Below are positions 1 to 9,693 of a stretch of DNA of 64,000 nt, piece after piece. Position 1 is the first letter of the stretch. Each line of letters opens with the position of its first letter. The notes beneath the pieces are model-generated. The model was given only the letters and a program-made list of their open reading frames with translations, had not been told where the DNA came from and searched no databases. The stretch is taken from positions 1 to 64,000 of the forward strand of contig CAIKKN010000001.1 in NCBI GenBank assembly GCA_903827945.1. The letters are read 5' to 3'. The stretch comes from an uncultured Actinomycetes bacterium (lineage in GTDB: Bacteria > Actinomycetota > Actinomycetes > Nanopelagicales > Nanopelagicaceae). Both the position numbers and the translations under genes were made by a program.

Positions 1-181
1 CAAATCGAAAATCCTCGGCGCTTACGGTGAGTGCGTAGCTCGCCGTTGAGAGAAGTGAACCAATCCCTTGAGAAAGTTCGCTCTTCACTCCCCCATGCAA
101 TTTAAGGTCATAGAGAATTCGCGAGGTCGCACGAGTCTGAAATGTCCGAATTAAATAAAGGGATCTGGCTTAATGGATGCG
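1..181. other. Left-edge region without a confident gene
   Basis: All plus-strand frames are stopped early (frame 2 closes at a TGA near base 48), so at most a few C-terminal codons of a plus-strand gene could lie here. On the minus strand one frame runs open from a TAA just left of the tRNA to the window edge. It has possible starts at TTG (98-100) and GTG (86-88), but neither has a convincing ribosome binding site. This could be the 5' end of a minus-strand gene that continues outside the window. It is left uncalled. Confidence 0.25.
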
Positions 182-254
182 TGCCCCCGGTCGGACTCGA
201 ACCGACACTGGAAGGATTTTAAGTCCTCTGTCTCTGCCATTGGACTACGGGGGC
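182..254 (-). tRNA. tRNA-Leu (anticodon UAA)
   Basis: Read on the minus strand, the acceptor arms GCCCCCG and CGGGGGC pair over 7 bp. The T arm is GTCGG-TTCGAGT-CCGAC. The anticodon stem GAGGA/TCCTT, closed by one G-T pair, holds the 7-base loop CTTAAAA, which gives anticodon TAA for Leu codon UUA. The discriminator is A, as leucyl-tRNA synthetase requires. No CCA is encoded. The D stem has one C-A mismatch. The variable region is only about 5 nt, although tRNA-Leu normally belongs to class II with a long variable arm. The identity call rests on anticodon and discriminator. Confidence 0.9.
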
Positions 255-320
255 GCAATGAAAGGCTTAGATTACACACTTATTTCATGCATGAAAGCGA
301 GCGAGGAGCGAGGCTTTGAA

Positions 321-935
321 CTAGTTCTTGGGGGAAATCCTAGGCAAATTCCATTTGAAATAAATTGAAAGCTCGCGAACCGCAACGACCACAAGTCCGC
401 CAATTGTGACTGGAATAAATCGGTTGATCTGAAGTTCATTGAGTGCAACAAATACAGCCGCTCCACTTAGGCACGAAGTGGCGATCGTTTCTCTGTGAAG
501 GAGAACTGGTTCTACTTGAGCAAGTACATCGCGGAATAAGCCGCCAGCTACTCCACCGATTAAACCAAGCACCGTTGCGATAACCGCATTGACATGAAGG
601 CGAAGTGCGAATTCGGTACTTGAAACCGTTGCTACCGCCAGACCAAAAGTGTCCAGCGAAAGGAAGAAGCGGCCAACGGGCTCAGAGCTTCCTCGAAGAA
701 CAGTGAAAATAACCGCCAAGCCAACTGATGAGAGCAACCAAGGATTGATAATCCAAGAAGGTGACTTCAATAAGAATAGATTACGGAGTGTTCCACCAGA
801 GAGAGATGAAACTGCAGCGATTAAAGCAATTCCGCCAAAGTCCATTCCTTTCGCCGCAGCTACGCGCGCACCTACCGTTGCAAATGCAAAGGTTGCAACA
901 AGGTCACAAACGGTGACGAGCGAAGTCCATTCCAT
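321..935 (-). CDS. TRIC-type cation channel family protein (YadS/UPF0126-like)
   Basis: This is a membrane protein of about 204 residues with six to seven hydrophobic segments arranged as two repeats. Each repeat carries a glycine-rich stretch typical of the family: SSLSGGTLRN near residue 45 and LGLIGGVAGGLFRDVL near residue 125. Prokaryotic TRIC homologues form trimeric cation channels in the plasma membrane; the ion carried here is unknown. The start is put at ATG 935 rather than ATG 941 because TAGAAT lies exactly 6 nt upstream of it, a leaderless promoter pattern. It follows the UDG gene by 17 nt and precedes tRNA-Leu on the same strand. Confidence 0.85.
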   Translation of the reverse strand: MEWTSLVTVCDLVATFAFATVGARVAAAKGMDFGGIALIAAVSSLSGGTLRNLFLLKSPSWIINPWLLSSVGLAVIFTVLRGSSEPVGRFFLSLDTFGLAVATVSSTEFALRLHVNAVIATVLGLIGGVAGGLFRDVLAQVEPVLLHRETIATSCLSGAAVFVALNELQINRFIPVTIGGLVVVAVRELSIYFKWNLPRISPKN

Positions 936-941
936 ATTCAT

Positions 942-947
942 ATTCTA
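942..947 (-). promoter_or_regulatory. Putative leaderless -10 box of the TRIC-family gene
   Basis: TAGAAT is followed by 6 nt and then ATG at 935 on the minus strand. This fits a transcript that begins at the start codon. No Shine-Dalgarno sequence is properly spaced for this ATG. Confidence 0.5.
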
Positions 948-952
948 ATACC

Positions 953-1681
953 TCACGAATCCTTACGGCTCAGTTTTAAGGCCAACTTAAAAATGGTATC
1001 TAGCTGCACCTGCGTGAGTTTGCCCGTGAAAGTATTTTGTTGACTCGGGTGGTAACTCGCAAGAAGCTCTCTCTTTACGCCATCTTTTCCAACAAATGAA
1101 GCGCTGGCTCCATGAGTAAAAGGTGGTCGCGGCTTGGGCGTATCTTCGCCGAGCGCAGAAAGTGTTGCGAATAGAGAATTCCATGCAAGGTTTCCAAGTG
1201 CAACAAAGACTCTAACTGTCGGCATCATGAGGTGAATCTCCTCGACAAGATATTTATTGCACTCATGTTTTTCTTCTGTGCTTGGCTTGTTATCTGGTGG
1301 CGCGCAATGCACGGCACATGTAATTCTCGTGTTAATGAGTTCCTGTCCATCCTCACGAGCGGTGCTTGTTGGGATTTTTGCAAGTCCCACTTTGTGTAGA
1401 GATCGATAAAGCCAATCCCCCGAACTATCTCCAGTAAAAATTCTTCCCGTTCTGTTCGCACCATGTGCACCCGGGGCTAGTCCAACAATCAAGATTTGGG
1501 CATCTGAGGGACCGAAACCGGGCACTGGTTTACCCCAGTACTTTTCATTTTCGTAGGCTTTGCGTTTCGTGATGGCTACTTCTGCGCGCCATTCAACTAG
1601 GCGCGGGCAATCTGTACATTTGACTATGGCCTTATCAAGTAAAGGCAGTGACTTAAAGTGCAAGACCCCAAGCCATTCCAT
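953..1681 (-). CDS. Uracil-DNA glycosylase, family 5 (UdgB-like)
   Basis: This base-excision repair enzyme removes uracil and related deaminated bases from DNA. The family 4/5 active-site motif GLAPGAHGANRTGR lies near residue 65, followed by FTGDSSGDWL. The C-terminal motif has SYHPSQQN. Four cysteines (CTDC near residue 22, then C-x3-C and a further C in the middle third) fit the [4Fe-4S] cluster of these families. The HGANRTGR form favours family 5 over family 4. The start is uncertain: ATG 1681 overlaps the end of ppx by 29 nt, and a TTG at 1663 would shorten the overlap. Neither has a clear ribosome binding site. It appears to end the mfd-mazG-eno-ppx transcription unit. Confidence 0.88.
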   Translation of the reverse strand: MEWLGVLHFKSLPLLDKAIVKCTDCPRLVEWRAEVAITKRKAYENEKYWGKPVPGFGPSDAQILIVGLAPGAHGANRTGRIFTGDSSGDWLYRSLHKVGLAKIPTSTAREDGQELINTRITCAVHCAPPDNKPSTEEKHECNKYLVEEIHLMMPTVRVFVALGNLAWNSLFATLSALGEDTPKPRPPFTHGASASFVGKDGVKRELLASYHPSQQNTFTGKLTQVQLDTIFKLALKLSRKDS

Positions 1682-2564
1682 CAAGAATGTCTGATTCAGA
1701 TGCAACAAATTCACTCGCACCCGTCAAAGACATCACCCGAGAAAGAACAAGTGCGCCTGATGTGATGACATCCACGCGGCCAGGATGCATATATCCCAAC
1801 GCTGCAATTTCTGCGCGGCTCATGGACTGAAACATTGCTGCAACTTCGTGCACTTTTTCAGCTGAAATTTGCGAAAGGTGAATGGCATACCGGTCGTAAT
1901 CTGAGAGTCCTAGCGCCGCCGCCGCTACTGTTGTTGCTGTTCCTGCAACTGCCACCAAAGTACTTGCTTTACTAAATGGAACGCTAACTCCGGCGTCGTT
2001 GATTGCAGCGTCAATGTCAATGATTGCGGCCTCAATTTGCGCTTTCTTTGGCGGTTGTGAATTGAGATGGCGCTCCGACATCCGCACGCACCCAATATTT
2101 ACACTCTTCGCAAAGTCAACTTTGTCAGTTCCGAGAACAAATTCAGTAGACCCTCCACCGATATCGACCACTAAAAATGGGCCATCTGCCAGATGTAGTT
2201 CTTGTGTGGCGCCTTTGAACGAGAGCGCAGCTTCTTCAGTTCCTGGAATAACTTCGGGTTCAATTCCAAGAATATCTTTCACGCCATCAATAAATATTTG
2301 CCGATTAGAAGCATCGCGGGTTGCACTCGTCGCGCAGAAACGAATCTTCTCAACGCCTTTGCTCCGAATAATTTCTGCATATTTTTGGGTTACGGCAAGA
2401 GTTCGTGCGATTGCTTCGGGATCAAATTGGCCCGTCCTATCGACTCCTTGACCAAGACGAACAACTTCCATTTCGCGCTGAACCTCACGGAAAGTTGTGC
2501 CTGCTACATCAGCAATTAAAAGGCGAAGTGAGTTTGTTCCGCAATCGATGGCTGCTACTCGCAT
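1653..2564 (-). CDS. ppx: Exopolyphosphatase / Ppx-GppA phosphatase family
   Basis: The product has about 303 residues and the ASKHA fold typical of Ppx/GppA: DCGTNSLRLL at residues 7-16 (phosphate 1 loop) and DIGGGSTEFVLG near residue 135 (phosphate 2 loop). It has the short actinobacterial architecture without the C-terminal HD domain of E. coli Ppx. Members hydrolyse polyphosphate and/or (p)ppGpp, and short actinobacterial forms differ in which they prefer, so the substrate is not settled. The start is ATG 2564, which overlaps the end of the DUF501 gene by 10 nt; an earlier in-frame codon at 2582 would lengthen that overlap. It sits in the conserved order eno-ftsB-DUF501-ppx. Confidence 0.92.
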   Translation of the reverse strand: MRVAAIDCGTNSLRLLIADVAGTTFREVQREMEVVRLGQGVDRTGQFDPEAIARTLAVTQKYAEIIRSKGVEKIRFCATSATRDASNRQIFIDGVKDILGIEPEVIPGTEEAALSFKGATQELHLADGPFLVVDIGGGSTEFVLGTDKVDFAKSVNIGCVRMSERHLNSQPPKKAQIEAAIIDIDAAINDAGVSVPFSKASTLVAVAGTATTVAAAALGLSDYDRYAIHLSQISAEKVHEVAAMFQSMSRAEIAALGYMHPGRVDVITSGALVLSRVMSLTGASEFVASESDILDGMAWGLAL

Positions 2565-3046
2565 GGGTTCTCCAACCACCATTTCGGAAGGGCTGCAAGG
2601 GCTTCATCACCAAAAGGATTGACACCCGGGCCAGCTCCAAGTGAGTGTGCGACAAGGGAATGTAGGCACTTAACTCGCGCAGGCATTCCTCCGGCACTAA
2701 TTCCTTCGACTTCAGGCACATCTATTCCTAACGCAGTACGAGCTGCGATGTAGTCATCATGAGCAGCCAAGTACTCTCCTGCTAAATCATGATCGGTTGC
2801 AAGACGATCTTGCATTTCCATCATCATCCCCGTGGTTTCAAGTGTGGAAATAGCCCCAGTTAAACGTGGACAAGTTGCGTAGTAAAAAGTTGGAAATGGA
2901 GTTCCGTCTGAAAGGCGTGGTGGCGTTTCAACAACTGCTGGTTTCCCGCATGGACAGCGGTAGGCAATTGCATGCACATCTCTCGGAGTTCTGCCTAGCT
3001 GGATTTTGATTGCATCCAGATCTTCTTCCGTTGGTTTTTCGCTCAT
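2555..3046 (-). CDS. DUF501 family protein
   Basis: This is a 163-residue soluble protein of the actinobacterial DUF501 family, function unknown. The N-terminal third contains the family hallmark RCPCGKPAVVETPPRL and then FYYATCPRL, so three cysteines could bind metal. Near the C terminus is GGMPARVKCLHSLVAHSL, also characteristic. It starts at ATG 3046, overlapping the ftsB-like stop by 4 nt (ATGA), which implies translational coupling. The fixed neighbourhood between the FtsB-like protein and ppx is shared by many actinobacteria, but gives no direct clue to activity. Confidence 0.92.
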   Translation of the reverse strand: MSEKPTEEDLDAIKIQLGRTPRDVHAIAYRCPCGKPAVVETPPRLSDGTPFPTFYYATCPRLTGAISTLETTGMMMEMQDRLATDHDLAGEYLAAHDDYIAARTALGIDVPEVEGISAGGMPARVKCLHSLVAHSLGAGPGVNPFGDEALAALPKWWLENPCE

Positions 3047-3435
3047 GGATTCTGCATCAAATTTGTAGTCGTAATCGATGCAACAACTTTGTTATACCAA
3101 GGCAACCCTGTTGGAATATTGTCAGCGATTGGTGCTGCGGGAGCGTTGGGATCTTTAGTAATTGAATCTGGCGCTCCTAGAACAATGTATTGGCGCTCAC
3201 CTGGATAAACATAATGAAGACGCGACCGTGCTTGCGCAGCAACGAAGGCTGGGTCATCCCATTTGGCTAAATCTTGTGCTGCCTTTTGTAGAGTCCCTTG
3301 GCTGTCGTGAAGCTGGGCGTTCAAAGCATTAATTTGTGCGCGCTGAGTGAAGTATCTCTGAAGGGGAGGTGCAAGTGTGATGCCAAGAAGAAGGAGAACA
3401 GTCGCAACCGCGAGCGTTCTCCCTCCCTTTGTCAT
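3043..3435 (-). CDS. FtsB/DivIC-type septum formation initiator
   Basis: This is a 130-residue bitopic membrane protein: a short basic N terminus, one transmembrane helix at about residues 7-23, then a coiled coil (about residues 30-60, QRAQINALNAQLHDSQGTLQ) and a small extracytoplasmic tail. The segment RSRLHYVYPGERQYIVLG is the conserved end of the FtsB/DivIC domain. These proteins bind FtsL and FtsQ and help activate septal peptidoglycan synthesis. The gene follows eno by 9 nt and overlaps DUF501. The homologue in mycobacteria is longer, and here the N-terminal cytoplasmic extension is nearly absent. Confidence 0.9.
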   Translation of the reverse strand: MTKGGRTLAVATVLLLLGITLAPPLQRYFTQRAQINALNAQLHDSQGTLQKAAQDLAKWDDPAFVAAQARSRLHYVYPGERQYIVLGAPDSITKDPNAPAAPIADNIPTGLPWYNKVVASITTTNLMQNP

Positions 3436-3444
3436 AACCTTAAA

Positions 3445-4734
<1,290 letters not shown>

Positions 4735-4814
4735 CTATGTATTGTGTTTCCAGTTCGGGGCACCGTCGTTGGTATGAACTTTCCTTCAAATCTATTAAGA
4801 ATCTAGTGCGAATC

Positions 4815-5474
4815 TTATCGTGTTACAGAGTTCGCCTCGTGAGCGTGAATCTTGGCGATGTACTCCTGCGTCGCAGCGCGAAGAGCGGCCTCAGGGTCAA
4901 TCCCGAGAGCCTGAATTTGATCTATAAGACCTAGAAGAAGACGCCCCGCACTCTCTTGTGAAAGATGAGCGTCGAGGTTGGCTTGATGTTCAACTGGAAT
5001 TTCATAACCGTATTTCTCGGCGCGATAAAGAACCTTGGCGGCAAGCGGAAGGGCTGGTTGTCCCATGGGAACGCCATCCGTCGCCGAAGTGCGGCCTTTT
5101 TCTTCTTTCTTAATCGCTTCCCAATTCTCAAGTACATCAGCGCTCGTCGTAGCCACAACATCACCGAATACGTGAGGGTGGCGGCGAATCAATTTATCTG
5201 CCACGCCTTCTGCTACATCTTCAATTCCAAATGGTTGATTTCCAGATTCTTCCGCCATTCGAGCATGGAAGAAAACTTGCAAGAGTACATCGCCAAGCTC
5301 TTCGCGCATTTCTACTCGATCGCCTTTTTCGACTGCATCGATGAATTCGTAAGATTCCTCTAAGAGATACTTCAAAAGTGTTTCGTGAGTTTGCTCAGCG
5401 TCCCAAGGACAACCGCCCGGGGAACGCAATCTATCCATTGTCGCGCGAAGGCGCTCCAATTGTGATTCAGCCAC
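4815..5474 (-). CDS. mazG: MazG nucleoside triphosphate pyrophosphohydrolase
   Basis: This 219-residue house-cleaning enzyme hydrolyses (often non-canonical) NTPs to NMPs and PPi. The first MazG domain fills residues 5-115: it has GGCPWDAEQTH and the acidic Mg-binding helices EESYE and EELGDVLLQ. A weaker second repeat (about residues 140-205) lacks some of the acidic positions. It is shorter than mycobacterial MazG, mainly by lacking a linker and tail. Translation starts at GTG 5474, five nucleotides after the stop of the SurA-like gene, so the two are probably cotranscribed with mfd. Confidence 0.93.
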   Translation of the reverse strand: MAESQLERLRATMDRLRSPGGCPWDAEQTHETLLKYLLEESYEFIDAVEKGDRVEMREELGDVLLQVFFHARMAEESGNQPFGIEDVAEGVADKLIRRHPHVFGDVVATTSADVLENWEAIKKEEKGRTSATDGVPMGQPALPLAAKVLYRAEKYGYEIPVEHQANLDAHLSQESAGRLLLGLIDQIQALGIDPEAALRAATQEYIAKIHAHEANSVTR

Positions 5475-5479
5475 TGAAG

Positions 5480-6097
5480 TTACTTTTTAACCGAACCTGC
5501 GGCTAGCTTTCCTGCCACAATCGTTGCATTTGCAGAATCCCACGTTCCGTAGCGAGGGTTAATGCTTACCTTTAACTTATCGGCTTCGTCGGCAACCAAT
5601 TTTTGAACTGCCGTAGAAACTTCTGCAGAAGAGACACCACTAGAAAGGAGCGCATTGCTTATTTTGGCCGACATCAAATATGTGCGGAAATATTCGCGAA
5701 TGTTTTGAGGCGCGATTCCAGCATTTACCAACGCTGCGGGAAGTTTGGCTGAGCCACCGACCTGAGTTGTTATCTTCTTAATCTCATCGCTGACTTCTTG
5801 TTCTGTCACTTTAATTTTGTGTGAAGTGCCAAGTTGATAGAGCAACTCTGAAATCACAAAGAAAGTTACTTGATTTCGATTAAGCACTTCACCGGTATCT
5901 AGCGTCATTCCCGTTGTGGTTACTTTTGTGCGCTCAGAAAGCATCTCATCAACAGTCTTTTGAACTTTATCGATCGAGATTGTTGTTTTTCCAACCGTTG
6001 CAGCTGAATTAATTGGGGTGCACGCAGAAAGCAGAATCAACAATCCGGCCGTGACGGCCGCGGTCATCTTCTTGCTGGTAGTAAAAACCTTTTTCAA
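5480..6097 (-). CDS. SurA N-terminal-domain-like lipoprotein
   Basis: This is a small exported protein of 205 residues. A basic N terminus and hydrophobic stretch end in the lipobox LSAC (cysteine near residue 26), so it is probably lipid-anchored outside the membrane. The rest is mostly helical, and its AATVGKTTISIDKVQ start and middle helices resemble the SurA/PrsA N-terminal chaperone domain. No parvulin (PPIase) domain follows. Translation probably starts at TTG 6097, because GGAG lies 6 nt upstream; the earlier ATG at 6139 lies inside mfd. It follows mfd by 13 nt. A folding or holding role outside the membrane is inferred. Confidence 0.75.
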   Translation of the reverse strand: MKKVFTTSKKMTAAVTAGLLILLSACTPINSAATVGKTTISIDKVQKTVDEMLSERTKVTTTGMTLDTGEVLNRNQVTFFVISELLYQLGTSHKIKVTEQEVSDEIKKITTQVGGSAKLPAALVNAGIAPQNIREYFRTYLMSAKISNALLSSGVSSAEVSTAVQKLVADEADKLKVSINPRYGTWDSANATIVAGKLAAGSVKK

Positions 6098-6110
6098 TTC
6101 AAGCTCCGTT

Positions 6111-9100
6111 TCATTTATTAAAGAGAGTCTTGAGCACATCTAGGGCCCACGACAGGGTTGAAGTATCCCCTACATCTGTATCTGCAGGCGAGTTGAGTTG
6201 AAGGTTCAAAGGCGTGCCTTTCGCCACCATGACCGATTTTGTGGCTGGCTTAATGAGGGTTCCTGGGAATACACGCATGGTTCTCACCTGCGCGGACTCG
6301 GCCAATTCGATGGGGGCTAATTTCAGGTACTTGCCCTGTAAAACTACCTCGGTCAGCCCCAAACTCTTCGCGAATCCCCTGATGCGCGCCACCGCAATTA
6401 AATTCTTGGCTGGATCAGGCAACTCTCCAAACCGATCTACGAGTTCTTCTACGATAGCGTCCAAATCCGCCCCTGTATGCGCGTCAGCCATACGGCGGTA
6501 AAGATCAAGTCTCAAGCGTTCAGAGGGAACATATTCCACGGGTAAATGAGCAGTGACCGGGAGTTCCACTTTACAATCACGCACACGCACTTCAGTATCA
6601 ATAATTCCAGTTTTGAAATCTTCTACAGCTTCGCCAACCATGCGCATGTACAAATCAAATCCAACTTCAGCAATGTGGCCAGACTGTTCGCCTCCCAGTA
6701 AATTTCCAGCTCCACGAATTTCCAAATCTTTTAAAGCGACTTGCATACCAGAGCCAAGATCGGTATTTGTCGCAATAGTTTTCAATCGATCGTGTGCAAT
6801 TTCTGTCAATGGCTTATCTGCTGAATATAGAAAATATGCATAAGCACGTTCGCGACCACGTCCCACTCGACCTCGAAGTTGATGAAGTTGTGATAACCCG
6901 AAGGTGTCTGACCTGTCTACGATTAACGTATTTGCATTTGGAATATCGATTCCACTTTCAATAATTGTTGTGCAGACGAGAACATCATATTCGCGCTCCC
7001 AAAAGGCTAGGATCACATCTTCAAGTTCTCGTTCGCTCATCTGCCCATGCGCAACACCAATTCTTGCTTCTGGGACTAACGTATGAAGTCGTACCGCCAT
7101 GGCATCGATTGAATCAACGCGATTATGCACGAAGAAAATTTGTCCATCTCGTAGCAATTCTCGATGGATCGCCGCTGTTACCTGCTTATCATCGTAAAAA
7201 CCCACATATGTGAGTACGGGATGGCGCTCTTCCGGCGGGGTGGTGATATTCGACATCTCACGAATTCCAGTAATAGCCATCTCAAGTGTGCGTGGAATAG
7301 GTGTCGCTGACATTGAAAGTACATCGACATTTGTGCGAGTCTTTTTTAATTCCTCTTTGTGTTCCACTCCAAAGCGCTGCTCCTCATCGACAATCACGAG
7401 TCCTAAATCCTTGAATTGAATATCTTTAGAAAGCAGGCGGTGTGTACCAATAGCAATATCTATTGAACCATCTGCTAATCCAGCCACAATCTCTTTACTC
7501 TGCTTTGCTGTATTAAACCTTGATAAGCCCGCTACGCGAACTGGAAATCCGATATAGCGATTCATGAAAGTTGTGAGGTGCTGCTGAACCAATAAAGTTG
7601 TTGGAACCAGTATCGCTACTTGCTTTCCATCTTGCACTGCTTTGAAAGCCGCACGGATTGCGATTTCAGTCTTTCCATAACCCACATCCCCGCAAACAAT
7701 GCGATCCATCGGATGGCGCGCTTCCATATCTCGTTTTACTTCATCAATGGTTGAGAGCTGGTCTGTTGTCTCTACATATGGAAATGCTTCTTCCAAATCT
7801 CGCTGCCATGGAGTGTCTGGTGAGAAGGCAAAGCCTGGCGCCGCCATTCGTGCTGCATAAAGTTGAATCAATTCTGCGGCAATTTGCTTAACCGCTTTGC
7901 GAGCCTTTCGTTTGGCGTTCTGCCAATCCGACCCACCAATCCGATGAACTGTAGGAGCTTCTCCCCCGACATAACGGGTAACTTGTTCCAATGTGTCGGT
8001 AGGTACGAAGAGCCGGTCTGCTGGTTGCCCACGCTTTGAAGAGGCGTACTCAATCACCATGTATTCGCGTGAAATACCACCGGCCGTTCTTTCGATAAGT
8101 TCGATATAACGACCAACTCCGTGTTGCTCATGAACAACGTAATCACCACTCTTTAATTCAAGTGGATCAATCGCTTTCTTCCTCCGTGAAGGCATTCGCG
8201 CCTGATCCTTGTTAGAGGTGCGTTGGCCCGATATATCTTTTTCTGTAATGAGGATTGTTTTAGCTACATGTGCAATGTATCCGTGCTCAATCGGAGTGAC
8301 GGTGAGATAGAGAGCGCCACGAGTTAATTGACTATCAATACTTTCCACTTTGCGAGTCGGTATGTCTGCCTCGATAAATATTTGATCAAACCGATCGATT
8401 ATTCCGGGGCCTGATGCGGTGAAAATTACTAGAAAACCCGCTTTTACCCACTCCTTGATCTCCTCAACCGCGACAGCTATCTTTCCGGCGTAGATTGGTA
8501 TGGCTTCGAATTCCTCTTTACCTACAACTAGATCAAGTTCACCGCCGTAAGGATTAATTGACGTCCATTCAATTCCCCGAGCCTCAGCAAAGTTCTCCAA
8601 CGTTTGGATTGAGTAATACCCGCCCAATTCAAGTTCGGATGAAATGTCTATGGGAGCAGTACCTCCAAGTGCAGCATTCGACCAGGAAGCATCTAAGAAT
8701 TCTTTATTTGTTTCAATGAGGTCCATTGCGCGCGAATTGACTCGCGAAGAATCTATAACAACAACTTCAAAATCTATTGGCAGAAAATCGAGTAAATTCT
8801 TCAAATCATCGGTGAGAGCTGCCGTTAGAGATTCCATCCCATCGACAGTAATTCCTTCTGCAAGTTTGCTGCACATCTGCGAAAGTTGTGGAAACTCCTG
8901 AGCAAGATATCCGGCACGTTTTCTAATTTCCCCCGTGAGCAAGAGTTCCCGGCAAGGATAAGTAATAAATTCGCCCACTACGGGTGAGAAAGTTCTTTGG
9001 TCTGAAACTGTGAAAAAGGAAATCTCTTCTACGACATCTCCGAAGAAATCGACTCGTATCGGGTGCTCTTGATCGGCTGGGAAGAAATCGAGGATTCCGC

Positions 9101-9596
9101 CACGTACTGCAAAATCTCCGCGTTTTTCAACTAAGTCTGTTCGGATAAATCCAAAGAATGAGAGTCGCTCGATGAGCGCTTCCATAGAAATTTTTGAACC
9201 AAGTTCCAACGCTATGAGCTCAGTTTTCAGAAGGGCTCCGTTAATCGGTTGTATAAGACCGCGCACGGAAGTGACGACAACTCGTAACTCCTTATTATTT
9301 TTTAGTGCATGAAGTGCTTTGTAGCGAGCTGCGATCGTGTCACTCTTTGGACTTAATCTTTCATGAGGAAGTGTTTCCCATGGTGGAAAATTAATGACTT
9401 TATCCTCGCCTATATACGTTTCCAACTCTTCGCAAAGTTCATCTGCTCGCCTTGAAGATGCAGTGACGATCAATATTGGGCGCGCCATTGCGCGCTGAGC
9501 CGTTATCAACCCCTGAGCTGCTGTAATAGATGTGACGACAGAACCGCCGGATGAAGATGGCGGCAAGACATCTGACATCGCTTTAAAGAGCGCCAT
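6111..9596 (-). CDS. mfd: Transcription-repair coupling factor Mfd
   Basis: This is a full-length Mfd of 1161 residues, an ATP-driven translocase that removes stalled RNA polymerase and recruits the UvrA excision machinery. In order it has a UvrB-like N-terminal region (residues 1-330), the RNA polymerase-interacting domain (starts near SGDYVVHEQHGVGRY, about 480), helicase motif I GDVGYGKTE (about 640), DEEQRFG in the DExx position, SATPIPRTL, QLRGRVGRG (motif VI) and the C-terminal TRCF domain. A good ribosome binding site (AAAGGGA) precedes ATG 9596. It heads the unit mfd-SurA-like-mazG and diverges from ppc. Confidence 0.97.
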   Translation of the reverse strand: MALFKAMSDVLPPSSSGGSVVTSITAAQGLITAQRAMARPILIVTASSRRADELCEELETYIGEDKVINFPPWETLPHERLSPKSDTIAARYKALHALKNNKELRVVVTSVRGLIQPINGALLKTELIALELGSKISMEALIERLSFFGFIRTDLVEKRGDFAVRGGILDFFPADQEHPIRVDFFGDVVEEISFFTVSDQRTFSPVVGEFITYPCRELLLTGEIRKRAGYLAQEFPQLSQMCSKLAEGITVDGMESLTAALTDDLKNLLDFLPIDFEVVVIDSSRVNSRAMDLIETNKEFLDASWSNAALGGTAPIDISSELELGGYYSIQTLENFAEARGIEWTSINPYGGELDLVVGKEEFEAIPIYAGKIAVAVEEIKEWVKAGFLVIFTASGPGIIDRFDQIFIEADIPTRKVESIDSQLTRGALYLTVTPIEHGYIAHVAKTILITEKDISGQRTSNKDQARMPSRRKKAIDPLELKSGDYVVHEQHGVGRYIELIERTAGGISREYMVIEYASSKRGQPADRLFVPTDTLEQVTRYVGGEAPTVHRIGGSDWQNAKRKARKAVKQIAAELIQLYAARMAAPGFAFSPDTPWQRDLEEAFPYVETTDQLSTIDEVKRDMEARHPMDRIVCGDVGYGKTEIAIRAAFKAVQDGKQVAILVPTTLLVQQHLTTFMNRYIGFPVRVAGLSRFNTAKQSKEIVAGLADGSIDIAIGTHRLLSKDIQFKDLGLVIVDEEQRFGVEHKEELKKTRTNVDVLSMSATPIPRTLEMAITGIREMSNITTPPEERHPVLTYVGFYDDKQVTAAIHRELLRDGQIFFVHNRVDSIDAMAVRLHTLVPEARIGVAHGQMSERELEDVILAFWEREYDVLVCTTIIESGIDIPNANTLIVDRSDTFGLSQLHQLRGRVGRGRERAYAYFLYSADKPLTEIAHDRLKTIATNTDLGSGMQVALKDLEIRGAGNLLGGEQSGHIAEVGFDLYMRMVGEAVEDFKTGIIDTEVRVRDCKVELPVTAHLPVEYVPSERLRLDLYRRMADAHTGADLDAIVEELVDRFGELPDPAKNLIAVARIRGFAKSLGLTEVVLQGKYLKLAPIELAESAQVRTMRVFPGTLIKPATKSVMVAKGTPLNLQLNSPADTDVGDTSTLSWALDVLKTLFNK

Positions 9597-9625
9597 TGAC
9601 CATCCCTTTCATGTAAACGGCTTTA

Positions 9626-9651
9626 ACCCCCACTTCTAGAAGAAGGGGGGT
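9626..9651. repeat. Imperfect inverted repeat between mfd and ppc
   Basis: ACCCCC (9626-9631) and GGGGGT (9646-9651) flank a perfect palindrome CTTCTAGAAG (9633-9642). It lies in the 97-bp divergent mfd-ppc region, about 40 bp ahead of the ppc start. There is no T run, so a terminator is unlikely. It could be an operator for ppc or mfd, or a hairpin in a 5' leader. Confidence 0.45.
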
Positions 9652-9693
9652 CATGCGTACAGAACCATTCTAATCGTCTGGAATGATTGCCCT

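Noticed and set aside
1-106. A partial minus-strand gene at the left edge
   Set aside because: The frame is open but short, has no clear ribosome binding site, and no family could be recognised in about 30 residues.
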